Source: Dendrolimus kikuchii (lineage: Eukaryota > Arthropoda > Insecta > Lepidoptera > Lasiocampidae). Taken from it: a stretch of DNA of 64,000 nucleotides. The notes beneath the pieces are model-generated. The model was given only the letters and a program-made list of their open reading frames with translations, searched no databases and was not told where the DNA came from. This document shows positions 11,350 through 22,598 of this stretch, piece after piece. How positions within the stretch are numbered: the stretch's first letter is position 1; the number at the start of each line of letters is the position of its first letter. Position numbers and translations under genes: made by a program. The stretch is taken from contig JAHHIN020000030.1 in NCBI GenBank assembly GCA_019925095.2, positions 7,393,501 through 7,457,500 of the forward strand, written 5' to 3'.

Positions 11350-12837
11350 ATGTGGAAGCAGAAAGAGGATGTGGAAGCTATACGACAAGATATCTCATCG
11401 GTTTTACGCCGTAGTCGTCTACCCAAACCGAATCTCACTCGTGCTGAATATATTGCCTTAAAAAACATTCGCAATAAACCAGAAATAACCGTGCTCCGTG
11501 CAGATAAAGGTAACGCGACTGTCGTCATGGATACGTCTGATTACAATAGTAAAATACAAGATCTTTTATCGGACGAAAGCACTTATAAAAAGGTCAAAAC
11601 TGACCCCACGGATAAAGTAACCAAACAAACAATCGCGGTTATGAAAAAACACTCCGAAAAATTAAGCTTAGACGTATCCGCACTCACACCATCTTGCGCC
11701 AAAGCGCCTAAACTGTATGGGTTACCTAAACTTCACAAAAACAACATCCCCTTGCGCCCTATAGTTAGCCAGCTTGACTCACCAACATACAGACTGGCAC
11801 AACATCTCGCGAAGACACTCAACAATCTCCGCGGCAACACACCCTACCATGTCAAGGATTCCTTCGACTTCATCAGCGCAATTGAAAATTTGACATTGGC
11901 TGAGGATGAAGTACTAGTCAGTTTTGATGTTCAGTCCTTATTTACCAGTTTACCAGTGGAAGACTGCATTGAGATTGTCAAAAGGAAGCTAATAGATAAT
12001 AACATGCCTGAGGAATATGCAGATCTACTAAAACATTGCCTCACATCAGGCTATTTCGTGTGGGACTACGGCTTCTACGACCAAATCAACGGTGTAGCCA
12101 TGGGCTCACCGGTGTCTCCTGTCGTGGCTGACATTTTTATGGAAGACTTCGAGCAGAAGGCACTGGATACCGCTCCGGCTAAGCCGAAGATGTATAAAAG
12201 GTACGTAGACGATACTTTTGCCGTCCTCCCAAACGATAAAGTCTCTGCATTTCTAGATCATCTCAATTCCTTTAGCAGTAATATTAAATTTACTATGGAA
12301 CTAGAGGCAAGTAATAAATTAGCTTTTCTGGATGTGCTCATCCTAAGGAACCCTGACAATACTCTTGGTCATACGGTGTATAGGAAACCTACCCATACAG
12401 ATAAATACCTTAATGGTTCGTCTCACCACCATCCTAGTCAGTTAGCTACCGTGGGCAAATTTTTGTTTCAGAGAGCACGGAAAATTTGTGACGAGAACCA
12501 CATAGCTGGAGAGCTTCAGCATGTCAAGCGAGTTCTACAACGCAATCAGCTGAAGACTCCACACCAACGTCACAAAGGCCCCAAACCACCTTCAGTTGAG
12601 CGGTGCCCTGCTACCCTACCGTACATCAAGGGGGTCACAGACAGAATTGGTCACATCCTCAGGCGAGCTTCAATCAAAACATATTTCAAACCACAGAAAA
12701 AGATTACCCAATTTCTGAGACCTGTGAAATGCAATATCCCACTCCAGGATGCAGGGGTTTACAAGCTTGATTGTCAGTGTGGATTATCATACATTGGGCA
12801 AACAAAGAGGAGCAATAATAACCATAAACAAAATTAA
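11350..12837 (+). pseudogene. Penelope-like element, RT nearly complete, endonuclease truncated
   Basis: A 495-codon frame with Penelope RT blocks: SFDVQSLFTSLP (about residue 196), GVAMGSPVSPVVADIF (about residue 250) and RYVDDTFAVL (about residue 285). The linker is the same as in the minus copy, and the GIY-YIG domain stops after CGLSYIGQTKR. The reading jumps straight into the terminal repeat (AATAATAACC), so the endonuclease's second half is deleted. A duplicated 18-19 bp GCAGAAAGAGGATGTGGAA lies at its start (about 11,338-11,378). Confidence 0.85.
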
Positions 12838-13025
12838 AAATAAAATTAAATAATTAAAATTAATAAGTTGGCGGTAGGCTAAATAAAACTTTAACAATAC
12901 TCGTTGACACTTGACATCTTTGTCTTCCGTGATCACGGCCACTGAAAAGTGGCCGAAACGTCGGAAAAACCAAAATCAAATAAAATTACCGCGCTTAAAA
13001 CCGTTAAAACGTAGTTTTATTATGT
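12815..13025 (+). repeat. Penelope terminal repeat, plus copy
   Basis: Inverted counterpart of 9,905-10,100. It contains the GGCCAC-TGAAAA-GTGGCC hairpin followed by GAAACGTC (12,937-12,962). Confidence 0.75.
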
Positions 13026-13440
13026 ATACAAGTCGCGAAAACTTAAGAAAAACTAAGACTATAAACTTTTGACTAATTAGGTCTAAAAAAAAAATGTCGC
13101 GCCATCTTGTATGTAGTGGTTTAGGAGCTGTTAGAATTTACGCTTTTATACGGCGATTGTCATTCTTAGGCTACTTTCCGATTTTTTGGTGCAGCAGCGG
13201 TGCCGTATCGATATGCTAGGTATCGAAAGCTTACCGAGCGCCTATATTTATACTAGCTTTTAATCAAAAACTCGCTTTGTCCACCTTAAGGGTTTAAATT
13301 CCAAAAACGCCGACAAACCTATACATTTAATTCTAACTAGAAGCCGGTATACAAACTTTCATCCTCTTTGGAGTTGAATTTCCAAAAACCCTTTCTTAGT
13401 ACGCATTTACAGTATAGAAAGAATTTGCATGCAAATTTTC
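13026..13440. other. No supported feature
   Basis: No ORF, repeat copy or RNA gene recognised here. Confidence 0.5.
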
Positions 13441-13449
13441 ACGATCCTA

Positions 13450-14170
13450 GCCCCAGTGGTTTGAGCTGTGCGATGATATGTTAGTGAGGTAAAGTAAAAT
13501 ATTATATATTATAAGCCATAATGGCGGTAGTTGAGTTTTTTTTGCAAGTACGGCGGTAGCGTTCGCTAGCGGCACATGCCCTGTACACGTGCGCGGCGTC
13601 GTCACCCCGCCCACCTTTCACTACGCTTAGAGTATAAAAACGGACCGCTCCGTTGTATTAGCACGCATTTCCAACGAATGCGTCGTCGAGCATGGACCAT
13701 TGGCTTCCAATCAGTACTGCTCTGACAATAGATACGGAACACCGTCATTGGCGGCTAAGTACTATCTAAATAATAGACGTGGAACACTGTCCCAGTCAGT
13801 ACTGTCTAAATTGCGGTAGGTGCGTGGAACGCTGTATCTAACAGCCAGTACAGCCCTAAAGTGACCGCCCCGCTCTCATGACAATAGACGTGGAACACTG
13901 TCCCAGACAGTCAGTACCGTCTAAATTGCGGTAGGTGCGTGGAACGCTGTATCTAACAGCCAGTACAGCCCTAAAGTGACCGCCCCCGCTGTCATATCTA
14001 ACTGTAATTGTTTTTGTACTTTATTAATGGTGTTTTTGTACTTTATTAATGGTTGTTTGTCTAATCAAATCAATAAATTTGTTATAAAATTAAATAAATT
14101 GTTTACGACTATATTTTTTATTATTTTCCACTTCTGGTCGCTAAAAATATGTATAAGATGAGCGTTTCGT
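13450..14170 (+). repeat. LTR-like repeat with an internal 111-bp tandem duplication
   Basis: It has a promoter-like GAGTATAAAAACGG (about 13,630), followed by two tandem copies of a roughly 111-bp unit (13,772-13,882 and 13,883-13,990; key motif GACGTGGAACACTGTCCCAG) and AATAAA-rich sequence with TTTATTATTTTCCAC. A second partial copy of the family is at 18,449-18,695. The layout resembles an LTR but no coding region or partner LTR is visible. Confidence 0.45.
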
Positions 14171-15630
14171 GATTCGCTCGGTACCGATCCCACGCCGCTG
14201 CTGCACCTTCAAATAAAAAACGACCTTAGCATTTTTCATCCGTGTTAACAGTTAACATGTTTTTAGGAAAATTAGTTAATATCAATGTATTTCAATGTCC
14301 CTGCTCCATCTGGGATAATGTTAGTGTTAGTGATTGTCGTCAAATGCGTCTTGTTTACTATAGCGTTAAAAATATTGCCGTTAATGATTAGCTACATTAG
14401 TGTATATTACATAGGTTAGCTGTCAATGTTTAACGCACTTCACAAAGAACGTATTAAACCTATCGCTACATCTGCGAGAACTAAAATTATCCCAGATGTA
14501 GTAGCAGTAACACCAGAAAGTAAATTAAACTAAACAAAATAATTAACTACATTTTCACAACTGTTTCATATTACAAGTCTATACAACCGTTCAAACACAA
14601 CTCCAAATATCACGAAAATGGAAATTGTACTGCGCATTTCTCCAGCTGCCGTGAGTATTTTGGACTAGTGTTTGAAAAAAATGCAATAATAATAAACAAG
14701 AGTCTCTAGATTGACTTTTAACAATTTTCCCAATTTCATGAATTATTTATGAAGTATCATGACATCTAGACCGGCGGTCATTATTAAATACTGGACATGT
14801 GTACTTAGCTTCGCTCGAATATTTACAACCATCAAAATTTTAAACCCACCGCAAATTTTGATGCCCAACAAAAAAATATTCCCTAATCTCAAGACTATAA
14901 CAAATAACTTTTCTAACATTATTGCAGTACATTAGAGAGACGAATCTACTGTGTATCTATACAAAGTAACATGTGTTGCTCAAAACACTATATTTTCAGG
15001 CAAGACTGACATACCGGGTAAAAATATGGTATCGCTACATATGATAATTGCAGATATCGGTAAAAAATAAATATTGCTATAAAACTTAACGTTATGTCTA
15101 GAACATTTTTTAAAGTAAATATAACGTTAATATTAATTTTATTAATAAATTTACCGTTATTTTTAGTTATCATCGTCGCTCTCGCTCATTCGAAAAATCA
15201 TGAAACAGCATTGACGCTAATAACTTTTATATAACATTGCAATTGATTTACAGTTGCGTTTGTCGATTGTTTCGGTAACGTAATAAATACCGGTAAATAT
15301 AACGTTAAAGATACGATTGTTAATGTTATATTTAATATTAGAATTATAAATGTTACTTAAGCAACAGTACAAAATCGTGCCGGTATGGCAGAATCTTTTT
15401 CGAAAGCAATGATAATTAACTATATTTTTAAAGTGAATTTATAACGTTTTCAAGCCCTGTTTTCAGGGATTAATAACCAGTTCTCAGTTCTTCACATATT
15501 TGAAGGTAATAAATTAACAGAAGTCACTCACGACAAATCTGTATTACACAAATCTCAACAATAATATTACGAGTATTTCATAAAAAAATGTTTTAGATTT
15601 AATATTTTCTTAAGTTTTCGCGACTGGTAT
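14171..15630. other. AT-rich non-coding stretch
   Basis: No gene, RNA or recognised repeat supported. Confidence 0.5.
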
Positions 15631-15634
15631 ACAT

Positions 15635-15860
15635 TAACGGTTTTAAGCGCGGTAATTCAGATCAGATTAAATCAGATTCGATAAACTACAAATACTCGCA
15701 AAAGAGAATCGTTTCATACCTAGAATAATGCATGAGGCTACTGAAATCAAAAAACACCCAAATTTCAATAGAGAAGATGGTTGGCAAGTACCACCTGTTT
15801 CGGACCCGATATCATCAAAACTATTAAGACCCAAATCCAGCAAAAACTTTTTGTTTTTGT
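15635..15860 (+). pseudogene. Penelope fragment, C-terminal endonuclease tail
   Basis: The sequence starts with the terminal-repeat motif AACGGTTTTAAGCGCGGTAA and then encodes, with breaks, the C-terminal tail also found at 10,265-10,500 (HPNFNREDGWQVPPV). Short and degenerate. Confidence 0.7.
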
Positions 15861-17290
15861 GAAACATTCGTGACATTAGTGTTGAGATTTGTATAATACA
15901 GATTTGTTGTAAGTAAATTATGTTAATTTATATCTTAAAACATGTGGTAATGCGCGAGCGAGATATCAGAATATTCGCGAGCGAGATATTAGAATATTAA
16001 GGAATGTAAGAAAGACTAAATATATAAAAGTAAATTGGTAACATTTCAGGAATGAAGAAAGGAATTGATCTAATATATAAAGTCCATGGTGGATTTATGG
16101 TATAAGGGTCATAGCTCAGTGGTACTACTCCGTACTGGCGATGCTTGCTGCAACCGATAAGCACCGCCGTCCAAACGTGGACGCCGCGTTGCCGACTAGC
16201 GAACCTCGCGTGGTCAACGACTAAACGCCGCGTAAACCAAGACTGGTCGTGTAATCTATCACAGATTGGTACTAGATTTATAGAATAACTCCGAGTAGCC
16301 GGTCGTAACAGAGTGATACGCAAGCCGTCCGCGCGTGAACAACTTCCGGGCGAGGCGATCCCGTACTAGTCAGCTGTGTTAACTTGGCACGTCTAATTGC
16401 TAATTTTTAAACAAACAAAACATCGTTCAGTTATCGATCGTTAGTCTATGTTTGGACACTTTGTTAACAAGTTATTTAAGAAAAAATAAAATGTTTGTGA
16501 AGTTGGAACATGCAAATGCGAATTTATGAAAAGGCAATACGCCGTTCGTACGCTTATCCTGGAAAAAGTTTCGTTTGCCCACGCTTAGTTTAGAATTTAT
16601 TAAAAAAAAAAAAGTTGAATTTAAAATTCTTGTTCTTGAAGAGTGGTGATTGGTTATATCGTTTGTACATCCATCGAATTGTATTGTCCAGGGAAATTTT
16701 CCGTATGCCGCGCACCCTTGTTTTAAAAATCATTACATTTTTATTTTATTTATTTTTAAATTAATTAACAAAAACATGCACGCAGTAGTACTGCGTGTGA
16801 ACTGCACACATTTTTTTTTAAATTAATCCAAGCGCCTTAAACCTTTCGCCCTCGAAGGATAGCAATCGACCAAACCACTCACATTCGTATTTACAATACT
16901 TGTTAGGATTTCAACTCGGCACACTTCACTCCGTCTACAACCGCTAACTTCATATTGTACTCTTTGCCTACACTAGCGCCATTCTGGTCCGTTCCTGATC
17001 TTCATTTACTACTTTCAGCCTCAATAGCCCACATACGCGATAGATCCTCCTTACCTACTCTCTACCCTGTATAGATATAAAATTAAAATAATTTGAAAAG
17101 ACAGGAACCTAAATTCGGTAGTTGGCTTAATTCACAAAAACATTAAATTAATATTTTTTTTTTTAATAATACAGGAAGCCTCACTATGAAAGGTAACTCT
17201 TACTTTCACTTATGACCGGTTTCTATCTCTTACATATATATCTATCTCATACATTCATTTATCTTCTTCTTCTTTTTTTTGGATTATGGC
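15861..17290. other. Non-coding stretch
   Basis: No gene supported. A tRNA-like TAGCTCAGTGG occurs near 16,112 but without a matching B box or fold. Confidence 0.5.
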
Positions 17291-17299
17291 TCCAACGCA

Positions 17300-17808
17300 G
17301 TTGGCATTGATTTGGCCAATGTCACAGTAGGTGGTAAAATGTCAGGTGCATATAAGAGTATAAATGCGAAAAGAAAAATTTGGTCGGTGATCTTCCAAAT
17401 CACTTTCTGAAATCCTGAGGACAACACAAAACATAGAGTGTTAGACTAACTACATTAGAGATAGATGTTATTTATTGTTAAAAACTTTGATAATATATGT
17501 ACATGTCTACTATCAGCTAGGGTAAGAAGAAAGTCCACATTGACCGGTCGGGGAAAATCTTTGAGTAATATACTGTAGAGGGGAGAAACTATTTTGGGAC
17601 ATTCGAAAAAAATGTGATGGACAGAGCCGTCAGCTAAGCCGCATTCACAGAGAGAATTATCGCGAATTCTTAATTTTGCAAGAAATACAAGACAGCAACA
17701 GTGGCCAAGACGCAGGCGAATTATAGTTGATATAACTTTTTTGGGTAGTTTTCTATAGTTGAAGAACCAAGGTTTGGGACGTAATGTTGGTTGCAAACTA
17801 CCGTAGTA
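17300..17808 (-). pseudogene. I-clade LINE 3' part: RNase H-region zinc finger
   Basis: The minus-strand frame down to 17,455 reads RLRLGHCCCLVFLAKL, CECG and HHIFFECP, the C-terminal cysteine/histidine region that follows RNase H in I-like LINEs. Its upstream part is lost at about 17,808, where an R1-clade fragment joins. Confidence 0.65.
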
Positions 17809-18449
17809 TCTGCCACGCACAAACTGGGTCATTGCTAGGGGAACGACACGCGTCGGTCGGGGGCGATAACACTGCAGCAATAGTATGCTCTTGGCAGCGC
17901 TCCGTCCGCGATCGACGTCACAGAATAGTGTGGAAGACTCCGAGCGTTGCTGCACGGGCGAGCAACCCCAATACCCACTAAAAACCCCCTCCTCCCTGAC
18001 GACCCTGCGCTTTGTATGTGTTGGAAAGGTTGAGATTTAGAACATAGTTACGCCCAGCCGATCCAGCGCAATAAAGTGCCTGGAGTGTGCCCTGGGAGAA
18101 CACACCCCACTTCGTTGTGCGGGGGTAGAAGGTCCTTTGCTCTCCTAGCAAGCTAAAGGCCCCCCGCGGTAAACGGAACCTAACTCAGGGAGGGAAGTAA
18201 TGCGCGTACCTGCCTCTCCGGGTGCCAGCTGAAGGCCGGCGACCTCGAGAAGACGCATTGGCACGCGCTGCAGGACTTCTCTCCCTGTCTCGTTCTGCGG
18301 CCTCCTTGAGTGACATTACTGTCTCGCAAAAAGTAACCGCAGCCCCCCAATTGTCGCTGCTCTGCAACATGGCCTTGACCAAGTCGCAGAGCGAGTCGAC
18401 TGGACCTACGTGCGTCTCAAGTTCGAAACGCTGCGGCGCCCATGCGGCG
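17809..18449 (-). pseudogene. R1-clade LINE fragment (3' end)
   Basis: Near-identical to 24,753-25,385: the same 3' UTR and the same C-terminal coding tail (VKAMLQSSDNWGAAVTFCE, ending AHYFPP with stop at 18,185). It is truncated on both sides and joins an LTR-like repeat at 18,450. Confidence 0.8.
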
Positions 18450-18695
18450 CATGACGTGGAACACTGTCCCAGACAGTCAGTACCGTCTAAATTGCGGTAG
18501 ATGCGTGGAACGCTGTATCTAACAGTCAGTACAGCCCTAAAGTGACCACCCCCGCTCTCATATCTAACTGTAAATGTTTTTGTTTTATTACTTTATTAAT
18601 GTTTGTTTGTCTAATTAAATCAATAAATTTGTTATAAAATTAAATAAATTATTTACGATTATATTTTTTATTATTTTCCACGTCTGGTCGCTAAA
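18450..18695 (+). repeat. Second, 5'-truncated copy of the LTR-like repeat
   Basis: Matches 13,885-14,150, with a single copy of the 111-bp unit and the AATAAA-rich 3' part. Confidence 0.6.
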
Positions 18696-18771
18696 TATCG
18701 ATGCTCAGGATGAACATAGGACTTTTTATCCCGAAAAAACGGGATAGTCTCCGGGATAAAAATATATTTGG

Positions 18772-19145
18772 ACTTCTTTTGTTTACTTTGTGTTTAAAAT
18801 TTGTAATTAGAAAAGCAGTCTATTGTGTATTATAATACTTTACGGTAGGAATTAACCAGGTGTGATTCTTGGAAAACTATGGTTATGCGTCGAGACATAT
18901 TGTATTTGTACAGGATAAAAGAAATGTCCAAACGGAGGGATTAGTGAGTCAAAGCGATAACACAAGCAAGGCAAGACGTGTGTACATTTAGTGACGGACT
19001 TTGCGCGTGTTATTGAATTGTGCATTACATTTGGACTTATTGCGTCCGGTTATATTTGTACCTGTGTTATGCGTGTTTGTATAGTTCTAATAAATTCTAT
19101 AGTAATTCCAGCTGCATTTTAATTCGAGTCCCGTTCTCGTAACAA
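18772..19145 (+). repeat. Truncated solo LTR, family of 43,070-43,581
   Basis: Shares the GACGTGTGTACATT, GACTTTGCGCGTGTTATTG and TTCTAATAAATTCTATAG blocks and the CTCGTAACA end with the copies at 43,070 and 63,050. The first ~75 bp are missing. Confidence 0.6.
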
Positions 19146-19764
19146 TATTATGATATTACTATAAACAACACTCACAAATATATTGTGATTGAATTACTAA
19201 CGAGTTGCTATTAGTCGTAACATACGACTTCAACTGCCACTAAGTTGAGTCCAGGGATCAGCAACCAAGAGCTAATAATAGTACGAGAATAAATCCCTGA
19301 AAGCAACAAGGTGTATTTTCTTCACCCTACTACAAGAAAGCACCAGCACTCCACCAACTACTGTCAGCATCCACCACCACGAGCAAGAGCAATTGTACAG
19401 TATATATATACTTTACGTGAGTATATCCAATAATAGTAAATAATACAATACAATAAAAGTAGTCATCGGCAAACATTCTGCGCACGGCTTATACAAATAT
19501 ATGGCTTATACAGCTTATTAATTACGCAACACAGTATTTTCAGCAAATGATATAGGAGCACCAAATTGATTAAAAGTGTATTGAGAAAGAATTCGATTTT
19601 TATATTAAATCGAATTTGATAGATAGATAACACTTTATTGTACACCATTACAGAAAAACTTACCCAACTAGTATTAGTCTAGTTGGGTTGGGAGTTTGTA
19701 GTGCTTTTGACCTGTCAAAAGTGAAATAAATCTTTGGACAGGGTATAGTGATGATGAATAAATA
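19146..19764. other. Non-coding; one short LINE tail
   Basis: Positions 19,615-19,655 carry a CR1-like LINE 3' end (GATAGATAGATAACACTTTA). Nothing else recognised. Confidence 0.5.
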
Positions 19765-20132
19765 CACTGTAAACTCCATGTAACGTCACTTGATTTAACG
19801 GCAAACTCTCTTAAGCGTCGAAATCGCTTTGCTTTGTTTGGTTTAGCTTGTCTTCCATACAACGATACACTCTATATAGCATTACACCCACTCTCAATAA
19901 CGACAACAATTAAGTAATAAAAAGTACCTTGTTTAGTTGCCAAAATTAGTAATCCGTTATCAAGATGCATCAATATCGCAAGATATAAATAATATAAGTA
20001 AAAAAATAAAGCAATTACTGGTGCAGCAAAAGACGTCAGACAAAAATAACAGACCTCTCCATTTAACGACAACTCTCTATAACGCCATAAAATGCAAAGT
20101 CCCTTCAGTGTCGTTATATAGGGTTTACACTG
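19765..20132. mobile_element. Mariner-type MITE with TA duplication
   Basis: The left end CACTGTAAACTCC and the reverse complement of the right end CAGTGTAAACCC are flanked by TA on both sides. The termini and the TATAACG motif inside suggest a Tc1/mariner (pogo-like) non-autonomous element of 368 bp. Confidence 0.55.
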
Positions 20133-21840
20133 TAGTTTCAAAAAAGCCGTTATAATAACTATATCAATAAGCAGCTGCAATATTCAGTACGTAACTTGTA
20201 TAAAAGTGTCGTTTCGCTAATAAGCGATAACTTTTAATCCTCCATATTAATATATAAATGTGGAACCCTGTTTGTACATCTTATCTTTTGCACAGACTTA
20301 AATCAGCTATGCAATTCAAAACATACCAGCTGCCAGTGCTTTTAAAATTAATGTTTTGTACAGTCGTGGTATGAAAAGGTTCGCCAGTTTTCAAATTGAT
20401 TCATTTAACATTCCGCGGGCACACGTTAACTTTTCCGTTCCTACCGTTCCACAGAAAACTAGGTTTAACTGTTTGTCTATAAAGTATAAAATTACTAAGA
20501 TCAAAGTTGTTTGTTTTTCTATTTTGTCTAAGATCAATAAATAAAAAACGTTGATTTCTAAAGGACGGGACGGTCATCAAACGATTAAAATGTTGGCAGT
20601 ACTGTTTCTTGTACTCGTGCAAGCAAAAATCTACTTTAAGGTGATGAACCTTTTCATACCGCGACTACCCGCGCAAAGTCCGTCACTAAATAGATTACCG
20701 AATATACATAAGTCTTGCTCCGCTTGTGGTTAGGTTAGCTCGACTGCTTCGTCCATCAATTGAGGCATTGCTTTATATTGCACGGATGCAATATGTCTGC
20801 TCGGCCGCGTGGACCGAATTTCCTAGAATCATACTTGGCTAATGACTGCCATAAAATTTATAATACACAATGGGCTGTTTTTCTAATCACAAATGTTAAA
20901 CACAAAGTAAACAAAAGAATTCCAAATGTCAAAAAGGTAATACAATGTGTTTCTACAGGGCTGCAGGTGTGAATTTGCCTTTGTCGGCACCTCGGTCGTA
21001 ACAATATTAACATGGATGGATTAAAAGTTAAGAACTTATCTAAAAAATTTCGTGACGATATAAATGTAGGGCTAACTCTATATAAGTCTTTAATATAATT
21101 ATAGCAAATTCACACACAACAAGTAAAGGTTTCACATACCTCGTTTGAAATACATAATAAACTATGAATCGCCCGTGACTTCGTCCTCGTTGGACGGAAT
21201 AAGCTATTTTATACGTGTCCTAACAGCTTGAAACCACTCCCGGGTAATATCGCGCGGGATTCCCGGGACAGTGAAAATATTACTCTCGGAATCCGATTTT
21301 TATTCAATCGGGCCACTTTAAACCGCTCTCAAGAAAATTCCCGTGACATTTACGGGATAAAAAGTAAAGCAGATTTTCAGTTCGGGAATTTTCTGCTGAT
21401 CAGCGAAAACCAAATCGAAATCTGCTCGGTAGTTTTTACGTGAATCCCGAACAAACGATTTTTTTTTTAATATTATAGAAATAATATAATAGATAGTAGC
21501 TTCTGTTATATTATTGGCCGCCTGGGCCGTGCGTTAGTCTCATGGGCTTCGTGCTGCGGAATCAGCACTAACCTAGACTTGGTAGTATGCCGCGACGACC
21601 GTGTAGTCTGCGTCAGAGGACGTTATACTACCAATAGGTGTAACTTGGGCTTTTGTTCGTGGGTGCACATGGGGGCACGTGGGGGTACGCAGTGGCCTTA
21701 AAGGAAATTTCGAAAATATCGAAAAATTGCCATAAAAATTTAAAAAAAAATCTTTAACAATTTGAAAAATAATTTTTAGTACCTTTACAAAAAACAAGAA
21801 TTTTTTTAAAGGTCAAAATTATCCAAATACAAAATCTAAT
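20133..21840. other. Non-coding stretch
   Basis: No gene supported; short ORFs here lack any recognisable motif. Confidence 0.45.
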
Positions 21841-21844
21841 CTCT

Positions 21845-22108
21845 TTTCCGAACAGTTACCGCGTCGTATCATACGAAATGTGCGATGCTCTTCAAGAACT
21901 AAGTGAGCTGAGTTTAGACGTGCAAAATTGTGAAGTAAGCCTAATGAGTGCGAATCAGAAAATTGACAATATGGTTCAAATATTTGGACGAAGAACAACT
22001 GAACCTTGTACGTACTATGAAAAGGCTTTGGAAGCGGTGAATAAACTGCCATTTTTTGGAGTGGAGCTACAAACAAAAAATCATAGACTTACAACTTTCG
22101 ACGAATAG
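21845..22108 (+). pseudogene. hAT-type transposase fragment
   Basis: Reads CDALQELSELSLDVQ, then NQKIDNMVQIF and a GVEL segment. This resembles the central part of KIAA1586-like hAT transposases as I recall that family. About 77 codons remain; no catalytic residues or terminal repeats are visible. Confidence 0.5.
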
Positions 22109-22189
22109 CGTGCCCCGAAAAAAGAAATGACAAAAAAGGCGGTGGGTATGACGTACTATTGTAAAGAATATGATTACTGCTTGTATAAT

Positions 22190-22400
22190 ATTAGAGGGTA
22201 GTTGGTATTGATTACCCTACAAGGCGGGTCGCTCCGTCATCTCTCGAATATAAAAGCGTGCGGACGGAGCGATAAGACAGTTGTAGTAAAGCTCTAGGGT
22301 AACTAATTATTGTGCGAGACTGGAGTAAATACTTTTATTCTCAGATAATAGCTCTGTCGACTTATTTTCGGCTATTACTTCTACGTAAATCACAGACAGG
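22190..22400 (+). repeat. LTR- or promoter-like fragment with TATA box
   Basis: TATAAAAGCGTGCGGACGG followed by a GACAGTTGTAG start-like region and T-rich sequence. The layout resembles the repeat at 13,600. Boundaries and family are unknown. It lies at the 3' edge of terminal exon B's UTR. Confidence 0.3.
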
Positions 22401-22410
22401 CACTTTGATT

Positions 22411-22416
22411 TTTATT
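22411..22416 (-). promoter_or_regulatory. Candidate polyadenylation signal for terminal exon B
   Basis: AATAAA on the minus strand about 185 bp after the TAG of exon B; seen by eye only. Confidence 0.4.
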
Positions 22417-22598
22417 AATTTAATTAAATTGAAAAATAAATTCCTACCCTACACGATATACTTATAATTATGATTCAAATTAACAAAACTAAAGAAAATG
22501 TAACAAAAAAAATGCCTAAAAAAACTGGCCACAGATAATTAAAAAGACAACTGACAACTGTCAACTGTCAAGCTGTCAAAAGGCCGCTGAACTTTCAA

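Noticed and set aside
16105..16180. tRNA-like TAGCTCAGTGG segment
   Set aside because: No B box or cloverleaf follows.
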